From Neisseria sicca 4320 (GTDB lineage: Bacteria > Pseudomonadota > Gammaproteobacteria > Burkholderiales > Neisseriaceae): a stretch of DNA of 64,000 bases. Positions 50,003-60,000 of the stretch are shown here, one piece after another; the stretch's first letter is position 1; each line of letters opens with the position of its first letter. Position numbers and translations under genes: made by a program. The notes beneath the pieces are model-generated. The model searched no databases. It saw only the letters and a program-made list of their open reading frames with translations, and was not told where the DNA came from. Location: the NCBI RefSeq assembly GCF_000193735.1, contig NZ_AEPF01000113.1:34755-98754 (forward strand), written 5' to 3'.

Positions 50003-50859
50003 GCTGCGTTCCTTTCGGCAGCGGCGAGTTTTTTATCTTGTAATTTTGTGATGATGTTCTGCACCGCCAACGTCGCCAGTGCTAAAAGTGCCAATACGCC
50101 GGAGAGGGCGAATGCGCCGGTGAAGTTGTATTCGTTGTAGAAGATTTCGACCAAAAGCGGGATGGTGTTGGTCTCGCCGCGTATGTGTCCCGATACTACG
50201 CTGACCGCGCCGAACTCGCCCATTGCGCGGGCGTTGGTGAGGATGATGCCGTAGAGCAACGCCCATTTGATGTTGGGCAGGGTAACGCGCCAGAACATTT
50301 GCCAGCCGCTTGCGCCGAGTATCAGCGCGGCCTGTTCTTCGCTGTCGCCCTGCGCCTGCATCAGCGGGATGATTTCGCGCGCGACAAAGGGAAAGGTAAC
50401 GAACAGCGTCGCCAGAATAATGCCGGGAATGGCGAAGATAATCTGTATGCCTTGCGCTTCCAGCCAGCCGCCCAACGCCGTGTGTGCGCCGAACAATAAG
50501 ACGAACATCAAACCGGCAACCACGGGCGATACGGAAAATGGCAAATCGAGCAGGGTGGTCAGCAACTGCTTGCCGCGAAAGTCGAAACGGGTCAACAGCC
50601 ACGCCATCGCCACGCCCAAGACGGCATTGATGGGAACGACCACCGCAGCGGTAATCAGGGTGAGCTTGATCGCCGCCCACGCTTCGTGGTCGGTAACGGA
50701 TTGCAGATACAAATCCCAACCGCCTTTCAGCGCTTCGTAAAACACGGCGACAAGCGGTACGACCAGCATCAGCAGCAGGAACCCCAGCGCGATGGCGGTC
50801 AGCAGCACGCGCAGCCAGCGCGGTTCGGTCAGGTTGGGATTGATGGAATAAGGTTTCAT
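49999..50859 (-). CDS. cysW: Sulfate/thiosulfate ABC transporter permease CysW
   Basis: Inner-membrane permease of 286 residues with six predicted helices. The coupling-helix motif GASGWQMFWRVTLPNIKWALLYG, with the EAA-type loop, lies near 178-200. It starts MKPYSINPNLTEPRWLRVLL. Same strand as cysT, but about 477 bp of repeats lie between them, so it may have a separate promoter or depend on read-through. Confidence 0.95.
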   Translation of the reverse strand: MKPYSINPNLTEPRWLRVLLTAIALGFLLLMLVVPLVAVFYEALKGGWDLYLQSVTDHEAWAAIKLTLITAAVVVPINAVLGVAMAWLLTRFDFRGKQLLTTLLDLPFSVSPVVAGLMFVLLFGAHTALGGWLEAQGIQIIFAIPGIILATLFVTFPFVAREIIPLMQAQGDSEEQAALILGASGWQMFWRVTLPNIKWALLYGIILTNARAMGEFGAVSVVSGHIRGETNTIPLLVEIFYNEYNFTGAFALSGVLALLALATLAVQNIITKLQDKKLAAAERNAA

Positions 50860-50945
50860 GGCGGTGGTGTTCTCTGGTTGGTTTTAAGATGTTTGGGGGT
50901 CGTCTGAAAAACCGTTTTTGTGGATCGGATTTGTTTTCATCTTTC

Positions 50946-51017
50946 GTAGGTCGGATTCTTGAATCCGACAAGGTTGCTGAATCGCAAATGTTTGTCGGAT
51001 ACAAGTATCCGACCTAC
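50946..51017. repeat. Inverted GGTCGGAT repeat
   Basis: GTAGGTCGGATTCTTGAAT at the left and GTATCCGACCTAC at the right can pair; the left half recurs at 51231-51255. Family not identified. Confidence 0.8.
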
Positions 51018-51094
51018 AAATTTTGTGTTTTGGGGAGCGGATTCGTTTTCAGACGACCTTTAATTGATTAAGGGAATAAAAACATATAGCTGCC

Positions 51095-51200
51095 GTCATT
51101 CCCGCGCAGGCGGGAATCCATTGGTGAAGTTCGGCTGCCTTGATTGATTTTCTGTTTTCCTGTTGCCGTACGGTGGATTCCCGCCTGCGCGGGAATGACG
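51095..51200. repeat. dRS3-bounded NIME-type repeat
   Basis: GTCATTCCCGCGCAGGCGGG on the left and TTCCCGCCTGCGCGGGAATG on the right, with a core (CTTGATTGATTTTCTG) unlike the other NIMEs here. Confidence 0.9.
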
Positions 51201-51336
51201 GAAACTGGGATTCCAGATGACCTTTTTAAGGCAGGTCGGATTCTTGAATCCGACAAAATATCCGGTGTTTCCGTTTTTCTGGTTTCGGGTGTCAAAGCAT
51301 AAGTCTCAAGAATCAGCCCGACATTTTCAGACGACC

Positions 51337-52173
51337 TCAACCCTTCGCTCCCAAACGCCTGCTCAACGCCCACTGCATCACGTTCAACGCAAACAAAATC
51401 ACAAACGAAACCAGCAGCATAAACAACGCCACCGCCGACGCGCCCTGTACGTCGAACTGTTCCAACTTGCCCGTAATAATCAGCGGCAGGATTTCGGAAA
51501 CCATCGGAATGTTGCCCGCGATAAAAATCACCGAGCCGTATTCCCCCGTTGCCCGTGCGAACATCATGCCCGCGCCGGTTAAGAGTGCCGGCGTGATTTC
51601 CGGCAGCAGCACGCGGCGGAACGTCGTGAAGCGGTTTGCGCCCAAAGTCGCCGCCGCTTCCTCATATTTGCCCGACAATTCCTCCAATACCGGCTGCACG
51701 GCGCGGACGATAAAAGGCAGGCTGACGACGACCAGCGCAATCCAAATGCCGATGGGCGTAAACGCAATTTTGATGCCCAAAGGCTCAAAAAAACGGCCTA
51801 TCCAACCGTTGGGCGCATACAGGGTCGCCAACGCGATGCCCGTAACCGCCGTCGGCAGCGCAAACGGCAAATCGACCAGCGCGTTCACCAGCCCCTTGCC
51901 CGGAAATTCATAGCGCACCAACACCCACGCCACCAGCGTGCCGAACACGACATTGGTCAGCATCGCATAAAACGACATCCGCAAACTCAGCCACACCGCC
52001 GCCAACACGTTCGGCTCGGCAATCGTGTTCCAAAAGCCGCCCCAGCCGATTTCCGCCGCCTTCGCCGCCATCATCGCAAACGGCAAAACCACCAGAAGCG
52101 ACAGGCACAATACGGTCAGGCCGAGGCTGATTTTGAAGCCGGGCAGTACGCTGGGCGTTTTGAGTAATAACAT
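51337..52173 (-). CDS. cysT: Sulfate/thiosulfate ABC transporter permease CysT
   Basis: Second permease half, 278 residues with six predicted helices. EAA-type coupling motif at KYEEAAATLGANRFTTFRRVLLPEITPALLTG near 175-206 and PNGWIGRFFEPLGIKIAFTP near 120. Also called CysU. It is the first cys gene of the leftward set cysT-cysW-cysA. No CysB site could be defined by eye. Confidence 0.95.
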   Translation of the reverse strand: MLLLKTPSVLPGFKISLGLTVLCLSLLVVLPFAMMAAKAAEIGWGGFWNTIAEPNVLAAVWLSLRMSFYAMLTNVVFGTLVAWVLVRYEFPGKGLVNALVDLPFALPTAVTGIALATLYAPNGWIGRFFEPLGIKIAFTPIGIWIALVVVSLPFIVRAVQPVLEELSGKYEEAAATLGANRFTTFRRVLLPEITPALLTGAGMMFARATGEYGSVIFIAGNIPMVSEILPLIITGKLEQFDVQGASAVALFMLLVSFVILFALNVMQWALSRRLGAKG

Positions 52174-52407
52174 GGTCGCTCGGAAGGGAAAAAGAAGATG
52201 CTGCCACTTTAACGGGGTCGTCTGAAAAACGGAAAGAATGGTTTGTTTCCGGCAAAGAAAAATTGGTTATAAGTATTGCGTGAAACAAGGCCGAAAACTG
52301 TACATCCGCCCGCGCGGGGTGTATGCTTCGAATACATTCATACAATATCAATCTTTACCACAAACCTTAAACGTCGTCTGAAAACGATTAAATTCAGGAA
52401 TACCGCC

Positions 52408-52881
52408 ATGACCGATTTGACCGTTTGGGAAGTTTCCCACGTAAATACCGTGATAGACCATGTCATCAGCCGCTATCACAATACCCACCGCGCACAACTT
52501 GAAGAGCTTGTCCCTTTGGCGCACAAAATCGCCTCAACCTCGCCCGACGGCTTCCCCGCCGAACTGCCGGAACTGCTCGAATACATCCAAAACGAGCTGC
52601 TGATGCACATGATGAAGGAAGAACGTATGTTGTTCCCGATGGCAAAACAAGGCTTGGGCAGCCGTGCCGCCATGCCGGTCAATGTCATGATGCACGAACA
52701 CGAAGAACACGACCGTGCACTGGCGCAGTTGAAAAACCTGACCAATCATTTCACTCCGCCGCAAAACGCCGACAAAGACCAGCAAAGGTTGTACGCGTTG
52801 GCACAAGAACTGTCGGACGATTTGGAAGAACATATCCACTTGGAAAACGAAATCCTTTTCCCACGCATCTTGGCTTCATAA
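52408..52881 (+). CDS. YtfE/DnrN-like di-iron protein (iron-sulfur repair type)
   Basis: Hemerythrin-like protein of 157 residues. Ligands are in HVNTVIDHVISRYHNTHRAQL near 11-31, HMMKEERMLFPM near 66, HEHEEHDRAL near 91 and HIHLENEILFP near 141. It resembles the C-terminal domain of RIC/YtfE, called DnrN in Neisseria, which helps repair iron-sulfur clusters after nitric oxide. The N-terminal ScdA domain is absent, as I recall for neisserial DnrN. An imperfect palindrome at about 52319-52343 upstream is a possible operator. Confidence 0.83.
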   Translation: MTDLTVWEVSHVNTVIDHVISRYHNTHRAQLEELVPLAHKIASTSPDGFPAELPELLEYIQNELLMHMMKEERMLFPMAKQGLGSRAAMPVNVMMHEHEEHDRALAQLKNLTNHFTPPQNADKDQQRLYALAQELSDDLEEHIHLENEILFPRILAS

Positions 52882-52882
52882 A

Positions 52883-52914
52883 AAATATCGGCGGCTGTCT
52901 AGCCGCCGATATTT
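52883..52914 (+). terminator. Intrinsic terminator after the YtfE-like gene
   Basis: ATATCGGCGGCT and AGCCGCCGATAT form a strong stem with a 4-base loop, then TTTT. Confidence 0.92.
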
Positions 52915-52980
52915 TCTACCTATGCCACTCTATAATATATAATTGTTTTATATGGATATTCAACCCATGAGGATTATTTT

Positions 52981-53475
52981 ATGAAACCTATTGCCACCGC
53001 GTTATCGCTATCCGCCTTCATCCTGACCGCCTGCACTGCAGACTCGCCCCGCATGTCGGTAGGCCTGGGTTTGGGAACAGGTATAGGCAGCCATATCGGA
53101 TTAGGTACCTCTGTCAATATCCCCGTCGGCATCAGCAAAAGGGAAAACCGTATCCCTAAAAACAACGGCGGCATCGATATTATCGAGGAACAAATCGTTA
53201 CTTACTTTGACGCGCAGGGCATCCCTGCCGACAGCCCCGTCAAAGGTGGTTACTATCGGCAATTAATCAGCAGGCACAATAAGGAATATCTGGTACAGGA
53301 TTTCTACAGCGACAACAGCAGGAAACGCACCGATCCCTATCCCCTGCCCCGCGAACGACTGCTACAATTCCGCGCCACGCCGTATGACGGTTCATTAACC
53401 GTATATGCCTACAACGGCAACGTCATGCAGCAGCAGGTATTTAAAAACGGAAAATTGATCAGCGCAAAATATTAA
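52981..53475 (+). CDS. Predicted lipoprotein of unknown function
   Basis: Product of 164 residues with a signal peptide and lipobox LTAC at 15-18. The next part is glycine-rich (GLGLGTGIGSHIGLGTS), then a soluble domain (YYRQLISRHNKEYLVQDFYS, FRATPYDGSLTVYAYNG) that suggests a small beta-rich fold. I cannot name the family. Own ribosome site GAGGAT. No operon partner; tRNA-Asn follows. Confidence 0.75.
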   Translation: MKPIATALSLSAFILTACTADSPRMSVGLGLGTGIGSHIGLGTSVNIPVGISKRENRIPKNNGGIDIIEEQIVTYFDAQGIPADSPVKGGYYRQLISRHNKEYLVQDFYSDNSRKRTDPYPLPRERLLQFRATPYDGSLTVYAYNGNVMQQQVFKNGKLISAKY

Positions 53476-53549
53476 TGGAATAAAGTCAAAATAATATACT
53501 TACCATTCAAATATTTGAAATGCTGCCGTTTCGTCAGTTGAAATTTTAG

Positions 53550-53577
53550 TTGACACTTTTTTTCAGGGCTATATAAT
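53550..53577 (+). promoter_or_regulatory. Strong sigma-70 promoter for tRNA-Asn
   Basis: Perfect TTGACA (53550-53555), 16-bp spacer, perfect TATAAT (53572-53577), placing the start a few bases before the tRNA. Confidence 0.9.
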
Positions 53578-53586
53578 ACGCCCCAT

Positions 53587-53662
53587 TCCCCGATAGCTCA
53601 GTCGGTAGAGCGACGGACTGTTAATCCGCAGGTCCCTGGTTCGAGCCCAGGTCGGGGAGCCA
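53587..53662 (+). tRNA. tRNA-Asn (GTT)
   Basis: A 76-nt cloverleaf: acceptor TCCCCGA/TCGGGGA, D-arm GCTCAGTCGGTAGAGC, anticodon loop CTGTTAA (anticodon GTT), T-arm GGTTCGAGCCC and encoded CCA end. Confidence 0.98.
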
Positions 53663-53670
53663 AATTTAAA

Positions 53671-53699
53671 AAGCCTGAACAATTTGTTCAGGCTTTTTT
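53671..53699 (+). terminator. Intrinsic terminator of tRNA-Asn
   Basis: AAGCCTGAACA pairs with TGTTCAGGCTT, followed by a T-run. Confidence 0.93.
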
Positions 53700-53833
53700 G
53701 CATATATATTGTGTTCAATCGGTGGAAAATAAAAGTCCTCCTATCGTATAAAGCATCAAGATTTTCCTGATTGCTCCTTTCAGACGACCTTCCTATAATC
53801 TGTTTTTCTTTTTTTATAAAGAGGCAATAAATC

Positions 53834-54484
53834 ATGAATATTACCGAAATCGTCCGCCAACGATACAGCACCAAGTCTTTCGACCCGTCCAAAAAAATCG
53901 CAGCCGAAGACTTCGCCCATATCGAAGCCGCCCTGCGCAACAGCCCCTCCAGCGTCAATATGCAGCCGTGGCACTTCATCATCGCCGATGACGAAGCCGG
54001 CAAAGCGCGCATTGCCAAAGCTACTGAAAAACTCCCTTACAACGCCCCAAAAATTACCCATGCTTCTCACGTCGTCATCTTCGCCGCCCGCGTTTGCGCT
54101 GACGATGATTATGTCGCCACCGTCTTGACGCAAGAAGACAAAGACGGGCGTTTCGCTACGGAAGAAGCCAAACAGGCAGGCGACTCTACCCGCCGCCTGT
54201 TCTTGGGCATCCACCGCAACCAAATCCAAGATGAAGAGCAATGGCTCGCCAGACAAGTCTATCTCAACATGGGCTTCACCCTGCTCGCTGCAGCCGCATC
54301 AGACATCGACGCCGTGCCGATGGAAGGCGTGGATTTGCAGGTTTTAAACGAGGAATTCGGCTTGACCGAAAAAGGCTACAAAGCTGTCGCTGTCGTCTCC
54401 TTCGGCTACCGTGCCGCAGACGATTTCAACGCCGCGCTGCCCAAATCGCGTTTTGAAAACGAAGTCATCTTCACCAAAATCTGA
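53834..54484 (+). CDS. nfsB: Oxygen-insensitive NAD(P)H nitroreductase (NfsB type)
   Basis: FMN flavoenzyme of 216 residues that reduces nitroaromatics and quinones. N-terminal RQRYSTKSFDPSKK binds FMN phosphate; SPSSVNMQPWHFIIADD is the flavin pocket and VSFGYRAADDF ends the fold. Length matches NfsB. Monocistronic between tRNA-Asn and a DUS hairpin. Confidence 0.93.
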   Translation: MNITEIVRQRYSTKSFDPSKKIAAEDFAHIEAALRNSPSSVNMQPWHFIIADDEAGKARIAKATEKLPYNAPKITHASHVVIFAARVCADDDYVATVLTQEDKDGRFATEEAKQAGDSTRRLFLGIHRNQIQDEEQWLARQVYLNMGFTLLAAAASDIDAVPMEGVDLQVLNEEFGLTEKGYKAVAVVSFGYRAADDFNAALPKSRFENEVIFTKI

Positions 54485-54505
54485 AAAAACTGATGAAACG
54501 GCAAA

Positions 54506-54546
54506 AGGTCGTCTGAAACCTTCAAATAGAGGGTTTCAGACGACCT
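54506..54546 (+). terminator. Paired DUS hairpin after nfsB
   Basis: AGGTCGTCTGAA and TTCAGACGACCT arms, extended by GGTTT pairing, followed by TTTTT. Confidence 0.88.
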
Positions 54547-54619
54547 TTTTGCGTCATCACATCTTGTTTCGGTATAATTCCCGTTCCAATATCCGGCTAA
54601 AAGCCGTTCAGACCTGCCC

Positions 54620-54979
54620 GTGAATACATCATCGAAACTTTCCCTACCTTATCTTGCCTCATGCGCCAGCCTGATTTTTCTGATCCTGCTTTCCCTGTCT
54701 TGGGAATTGTGGATTGCGCCTTTGCGCGACGGCGGTTCATGGCTTGCCCTCAAAGCCCTGCCTTTATGCCTGCCGCTGGGCGGCATACTCAAGGGCCGTA
54801 TTTATACTTATCAATACAGCTCCATGCTGATTCTGATTTATTTTGCCGAGGCAGTCATGCGCTTGTTTGACGCTTCGCCTGCCGAACGTCTGTGCGCCGC
54901 ATTGTCGCTTATCTCCTGCATAATTTTCTTTATCGCCTGCCTCGCATTTATCAAACAACACAAAAAAGAGGGGAAATGA
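54620..54979 (+). CDS. DUF2069-type membrane protein
   Basis: Product of 119 residues with four predicted transmembrane helices (LASCASLIFLILLSLSWEL, LALKALPLCLPLGGIL, YSSMLILIYFAEAVMRLF, AALSLISCIIFFIACLAF) and a short basic tail. Pattern and size fit DUF2069; function unknown. Starts with GTG at 54620, and a TATAAT at 54573-54578 may be its -10. Its stop overlaps the pglL start, so the two are one transcript and probably coupled. Confidence 0.82.
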   Translation: MNTSSKLSLPYLASCASLIFLILLSLSWELWIAPLRDGGSWLALKALPLCLPLGGILKGRIYTYQYSSMLILIYFAEAVMRLFDASPAERLCAALSLISCIIFFIACLAFIKQHKKEGK

Positions 54980-56820
54980 TGTTTGCCCGTACCGCATATC
55001 ATCTTAAAAATGAATGGAATGTCCGCCTGCTGCCTTTATGGATTTGTTTTATCTGGGTTTGCGCCGTCCCTTTCCTGTCGATTTACCGCGTAGGCCCGCT
55101 GCCGAGCTTCTACCTTGAAGCCGGTTCCCTCTTGGGTGCGACAATTTTAGTTTTGGCTTCGGCATATAAAGGCCTGCTCAATATCCGCCTGCCTTATGTA
55201 TCTGTCGGACTGTTGCTGATGGCGGCATATTGGGCGATACAGCCACGGGCAATGGGTTTGCTGTATCCGGGGATGAGCGACTTGGCGGCATGGACTTTCG
55301 TCATCCTCGCCCTTTCTGCCTGGGCCTGCCGCGGCTGGATTTCCGCTTACGGGCAGGACCGGGTTGTTACCGTATTCGCATGGTCGTTGTTTTTTGGTGC
55401 AGCTGCGCAGGCTGTCGTGGCGTTTATGCAGTTCAAAGGATGGTCGGACATTTCCCTGTTTCAAGGCATATTGGCTCACGGCGGCGGAACGGTAAACGGC
55501 CAACTCGGACAACGGAACCATCTGGGCCATTATCTGATGTGGGGCGTACTTGCCGCATCTTATTTGTGGGCAACGCGGAAAATGCCCGACTGGCTGGGAT
55601 TGGTTTGCGTATTTCTGCTGACTGCCGTCTTGGGTTTGGTCAACTCGCGCACTATCTTGGGCTATATCATCGCCATCGTATTGATTCTGCCTTTTTGGTA
55701 CTGGCGGGCAGGCCGCGAATCGGCACGCTTAATCAAAATCTTCTTTTTCGCAGCGGTATTGGCTGCGGTTTTCCAGTTCGGCATGGGGACGCTACTTGAG
55801 TTACTGGGCAACAGCCGTTACGAAACCGCGGTAGAACGCGCCGGCCATAGCGATTTTGAAGGTTCTGCGCGCCAAATCGAATGGCGCAATGCCTGGACCG
55901 CCTTTACCCGCTCCCCAATTCTCGGACACGGCTGGAACAGCTTCGGCAGCCTGAGTTTCCTGTTAAATGCCGAAAAACAATACTTTGCCAATAACATCCT
56001 CGGCGTTTTGTTCACCCACTGCCACAACCTTATCCTGCAAATCCTTGCCGAAATGGGGCTGACAGGCGCATTATTGAGCGCGGGAACCATGCTGGCGGGC
56101 GTTTGGCGTTTGATTACCCGTCCGTCCAATCCCGCCAACCTGTTCCTGCTGACCGCCGCAAGCGTAACCATGTGCCACAGCATGCTCGAATACCCGCTTT
56201 GGTACATCTACTTCCTGACCCCGTTCGCCTTGATGCTTTCGCTCTCAAGCGTGCATTATGAAGATGTATCCGACGGCATCAAACAAGCCCGCCGCCGAAA
56301 TTTGGCAGGCGGTATCGCCGCATTGGCCATTATCGGCGGCATGCTGCACCTTGGATGGAACTATACCGACCTGACCGCTTACAGCCGCCAATCTAAAACC
56401 GACGACCCGTCTCAAATCAATGCCAAAATTTCCGGACTGCGCCGCATTTCGGAAACCAGCCCCATGCTGGCCTATTATGCCGACCTGAGCCTGACCCGAC
56501 GTACCGACCCTACCGATGAAAAAGTCCAACCTTGGGCGCAAAAAGCGGCATCCGACGCACTCACCTACCGCCCTTACAGCAATGCCTACCAAGTCGGCCT
56601 CTACCTCTACCGTCAAGGTAAAACCAAAGAAGGCGCACAATGGATGCAAGACATGTATTATTACTATCCTTATATGATGCCGTTTTACACCGGCAAAATC
56701 CGCAGTAGAAAGGAATTCGAACCGCTTCTACCCAAAATCTTGGAAGACTGCCGCAATTTCCTGAAATCTCCGAAACATAAAACCGCCAAACCCTGCGCGG
56801 CGGAGATACCGGCATCGTAA
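54976..56820 (+). CDS. pglL: Pilin-type O-oligosaccharyltransferase PglL
   Basis: Inner-membrane enzyme of 614 residues that moves lipid-linked glycans onto pilin and other periplasmic proteins. About ten to twelve hydrophobic helices fill residues 15-450; the Wzy_C/PglL region has GQLGQRNHLGHYLMWG near 178 and the essential histidine region LFTHCHNLILQILAEMG near 345. The soluble C-terminal part (470-614) is helical. Two adjacent ATGs at 54976 and 54979 are possible starts. Overlaps the DUF2069 gene. Confidence 0.92.
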   Translation: MMFARTAYHLKNEWNVRLLPLWICFIWVCAVPFLSIYRVGPLPSFYLEAGSLLGATILVLASAYKGLLNIRLPYVSVGLLLMAAYWAIQPRAMGLLYPGMSDLAAWTFVILALSAWACRGWISAYGQDRVVTVFAWSLFFGAAAQAVVAFMQFKGWSDISLFQGILAHGGGTVNGQLGQRNHLGHYLMWGVLAASYLWATRKMPDWLGLVCVFLLTAVLGLVNSRTILGYIIAIVLILPFWYWRAGRESARLIKIFFFAAVLAAVFQFGMGTLLELLGNSRYETAVERAGHSDFEGSARQIEWRNAWTAFTRSPILGHGWNSFGSLSFLLNAEKQYFANNILGVLFTHCHNLILQILAEMGLTGALLSAGTMLAGVWRLITRPSNPANLFLLTAASVTMCHSMLEYPLWYIYFLTPFALMLSLSSVHYEDVSDGIKQARRRNLAGGIAALAIIGGMLHLGWNYTDLTAYSRQSKTDDPSQINAKISGLRRISETSPMLAYYADLSLTRRTDPTDEKVQPWAQKAASDALTYRPYSNAYQVGLYLYRQGKTKEGAQWMQDMYYYYPYMMPFYTGKIRSRKEFEPLLPKILEDCRNFLKSPKHKTAKPCAAEIPAS

Positions 56821-56827
56821 ACAACCA

Positions 56828-56856
56828 AGGTCGTCTGAAATATTTTCAGACGACCT
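56828..56856 (+). terminator. Paired DUS hairpin terminating pglL
   Basis: AGGTCGTCTGAA, 5-base loop, TTCAGACGACCT. Confidence 0.8.
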
Positions 56857-56994
56857 TAAACCCATCTCTCTCCGTTACTATTCCATCTCTAAAACAAATG
56901 CGGTAAAACAGCTGTCATCAGCCGATAAGCCCATATCCTGTCAATCCAAAAAAAATACCTGTACCGATATTCACGCGCAGGTATTTTCTATTTC

Positions 56995-57008
56995 AATCCA
57001 CTATATAA
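56995..57008 (+). promoter_or_regulatory. CREE-end-like sequence forming a -10 box before recC
   Basis: AATCCACTATATAAT: the terminal 11 bases of a Correia element are followed by TAAT, creating TATAAT at 57003-57008, 33 bp before the recC start. No other part of a CREE is present. Confidence 0.5.
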
Positions 57009-57040
57009 TCCCGTTTATTATCCACCGCCCTACTCCCGCC

Positions 57041-60000
57041 ATGTTCTACCTCTACCAGTCCAACCGCCTTGAATCGCTAGCCTCCCTGTTTGCCGGAATC
57101 CAAAGGGTCAGGCCGCTTGAGTCTGCTTTGGCGGCGGAACAGATTGTGGTGCAGAGTCAGGGGATGCGGCGTTATTTGAGTGTGTATCTGGCGCGCGAAC
57201 TGGGGGTGGCGGCGAATTTGCAATTCAGCCTGCCGGCGGGTTTGACGTGGCAGTTGATGCAGAAGCTGATTCCCGATATTCCCGCGCTCAGTCCGTTTTC
57301 GCCGGAGGTGATGCGCTGGCGGCTTTTGGATTTGTTCCGCAGCGAGCGCTTTCAGACGACCTCTGAATTTGAAAATGTCCGTGCCGTTTTGCAAAGCTAT
57401 TTGGGCAGCGGCGAGTCGGCGGATTATCAGTTGGCGGGACAGTTGGCGGATATTTTCGACCAGTATCTGGTGTACCGACCGCAGTGGATTGATGCCTGGC
57501 AGGAAGGCAAACTTCTGGAACTGGGCGAGGACGAGGTCTGGCAGGCGCAGCTTTGGCGGTATTTGGACGACGGCAACCAATCCGCGCCGCACCGTGTGGC
57601 GCTGTGGGAAAAACTGCTGTCGTCTTTGGATAAGGCGCACCTACCCGAGCGGTTTTTCGTGTTCGGCATTTCGACGATGGCGCCGATGTATTTGCAGCTT
57701 TTGCAGAAAATTTCGGAACATTGCGATGTGTTTGTGTTCGCGCTCAATCCGAGCGGCCAGTATTGGGGCAATGTGATTGAGGCGGCGCAGCTTTTGAAGG
57801 GCGGCGACGATGCGGATTTGTCGCAGACGGGGCATCCGCTGTTGGCATCGCTCGGCAAGCAGGGGCGTGATTTTTTTGATTTTCTGACGGAAATCGGCTT
57901 GGAGGAGCAGCCTGTGTTTGAAGAGGTTTCAGACGACACGCTCCTGCACTGCCTGCAAAACGACATTCAAAACCTGCGGATGCCGTCTGAACACAGCCGC
58001 GCGGATTTGTTGGATGACGGCTCCGTCCGTATCGTGTCGGCACACAGCCCCTTGCGCGAATTACAGATTTTGAAAGACAAGCTGTTGCGGATTCTGCACG
58101 AACATCCCGACTGGCAGCCGCACGATATTGCCGTTTTGACGCCGAACATCGAACCGTACAGCCCGTTTATCGAAGCGGTGTTCGGGCAGGCGCAGGGTGG
58201 GGCGCAGGCTTTGCCGTATTCGGTGTCGGACGTGAAACTCAGCCGCCGCCAGCCGCTGCTTTACGCGCTGGAGCAGACGCTGGATTTGCTGGAAAGCCGG
58301 TTTGAAGTCGATAAAGTGCTGCCGCTGTTGGAAAGCGGCTTGGTGCTGCGCCGTTTCGGGCTGACGGCGGACGATTTGCCGCTGCTGCACGACACCATTG
58401 CCGAGTTGAACGTGCATTGGGGGTTGGACGGAACGATGCGCGGCGCGGCGGACAATCTGTTCACTTGGCAGCAGGCGTTGGAACGCATCGTATTGGGTTG
58501 GATGCTGCCCGACGACGGCAGCCCGCTCTGGCAAAACGTTAGCGCGTGGCACGGCGATGTCAACCGCCTCGATGAGTTCGGCCGCTTTGCCGCCTTCATC
58601 CGCACGCTGTCGCGTCTCGCCGCCGAGTGGCGCAAACCCGCAGCGGCGGAGGAATGGACGGAACGCTGCCGCGATTTGGTGCAGTCGTTATTCCTGCCCG
58701 ACGCCGACGACCAATACGCCTTGCAGCAGTTTGAGCAGGCGTTGGCAAAATGGCAGGAAGAAACCGCGTTGGCAGGCTTTCGCGGCACTTTGCCGCAACA
58801 CACGGTCATCCGCCACATCCGCCGCTTCTTAGGCAGCGAAAGCCAAGCGGGCTTCCTGCGCGGCGGCATCACCTTTTGCAGCATGGTGCCGATGAGGAGC
58901 CTGCCGTTTAAAGTCATCTGCCTGTTGGGGCTGAACGACGGCGATTTCCCGCGCAATACCAAAGCCGCAGTATTCGACCTGATTGCCAAACACCCGCAAA
59001 AAGGCGACCGCGCCCGCCGCGACGACGACCGCTACCTCTTCCTCGAAGCCATCATCAGTGCGCGCGACATCCTTTATCTCTCCTACGTTGGCCGCAGCAT
59101 CCGCAACGACGACGAACTCGCCCCGTCCGCCCTCGTCAGCGAACTCATCGACACCATCGCCGCCATGATCGGACGGCGCAGCAAAGAACTGGCGGAACAC
59201 TGGGTCGAGCAACATCCCCTGCAACCGTTCTCCCACCGCTATTTCATCGCAGATAACATTTCAGACGACCTCTTCAGTACGCGGCAAGACTACGCCGAAG
59301 CCCTCAACCGCCCGCGCGAACAGGCGCGTCCGTTTTTCAGCGAGGCCCTCGAAGAAAACAGCCCCGCACTGACCGTCTGGCAGGACGACTTTATCCGCTT
59401 CTGGAAAAATCCCGTCAAAGCATGGCTGCAACAAACCCTCGGCTGGCGCGAACCCTACCGCGACGAAGCATGGGAATCCGCCGAACCCTTCGAGCCGCAA
59501 CGCGCCGACAAAATCGCCGCCGCCTACCTCGACGCCCGCCGCCACAACCAAGACTTTCAAGAAACCGCCGTCCGCCTCGACGCCGAAAGCCTGTTGCCCG
59601 CCGGTGAATTGGGTAAATTGTGGCAGCAGAATTTCCAAGCCGCCGCCAAACGCATAGACGGCGAATTGCTGCAAAGCCCCAAACTGCCGCCCTTCGCCTA
59701 CGAAATCCGGTTCGACGGGCAAATCCTGCAAGGCAGCTTCGGCAACCTGTACCAATGCGGTCAAGTGTTCTACCTCGACCGCAAACCCAACGCCCCGCAA
59801 CGTATCGCCCTCCTGCTCGAACATTTAATCTTTTGCGCGGTAGGGTCTGCGGTAGGGTCGTCTGAAACCGAAACCCGTCAAACTTATATCGTTCAGCCTG
59901 AAGAAACAACGCCTTATCCCGAAATTCCTAGCAGCCAAGCGCAAGAAATGCTGCAAAAATGGTTGACGTTCTTCAACCTCGGACAAACGCGCCCGCTGCC

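Larger units (their letters stand above)
50860..51336. other. Repeat-filled gap between cysT and cysW
   Basis: No gene. It contains an inverted repeat GTAGGTCGGAT/ATCCGACCTAC (50946-51017), a DUS near 51048-51059, a NIME (51095-51200), and a further half copy of the GGTCGGATTCTTGAATCCGACA repeat (51231-51255). Confidence 0.85.

Noticed and set aside
53569..54018. Open frame on the minus strand ending near SPTWARTRDLRINSPS
   Set aside because: It is antisense to tRNA-Asn and nfsB; this peptide is a well-known artefact of translating across tRNA genes.
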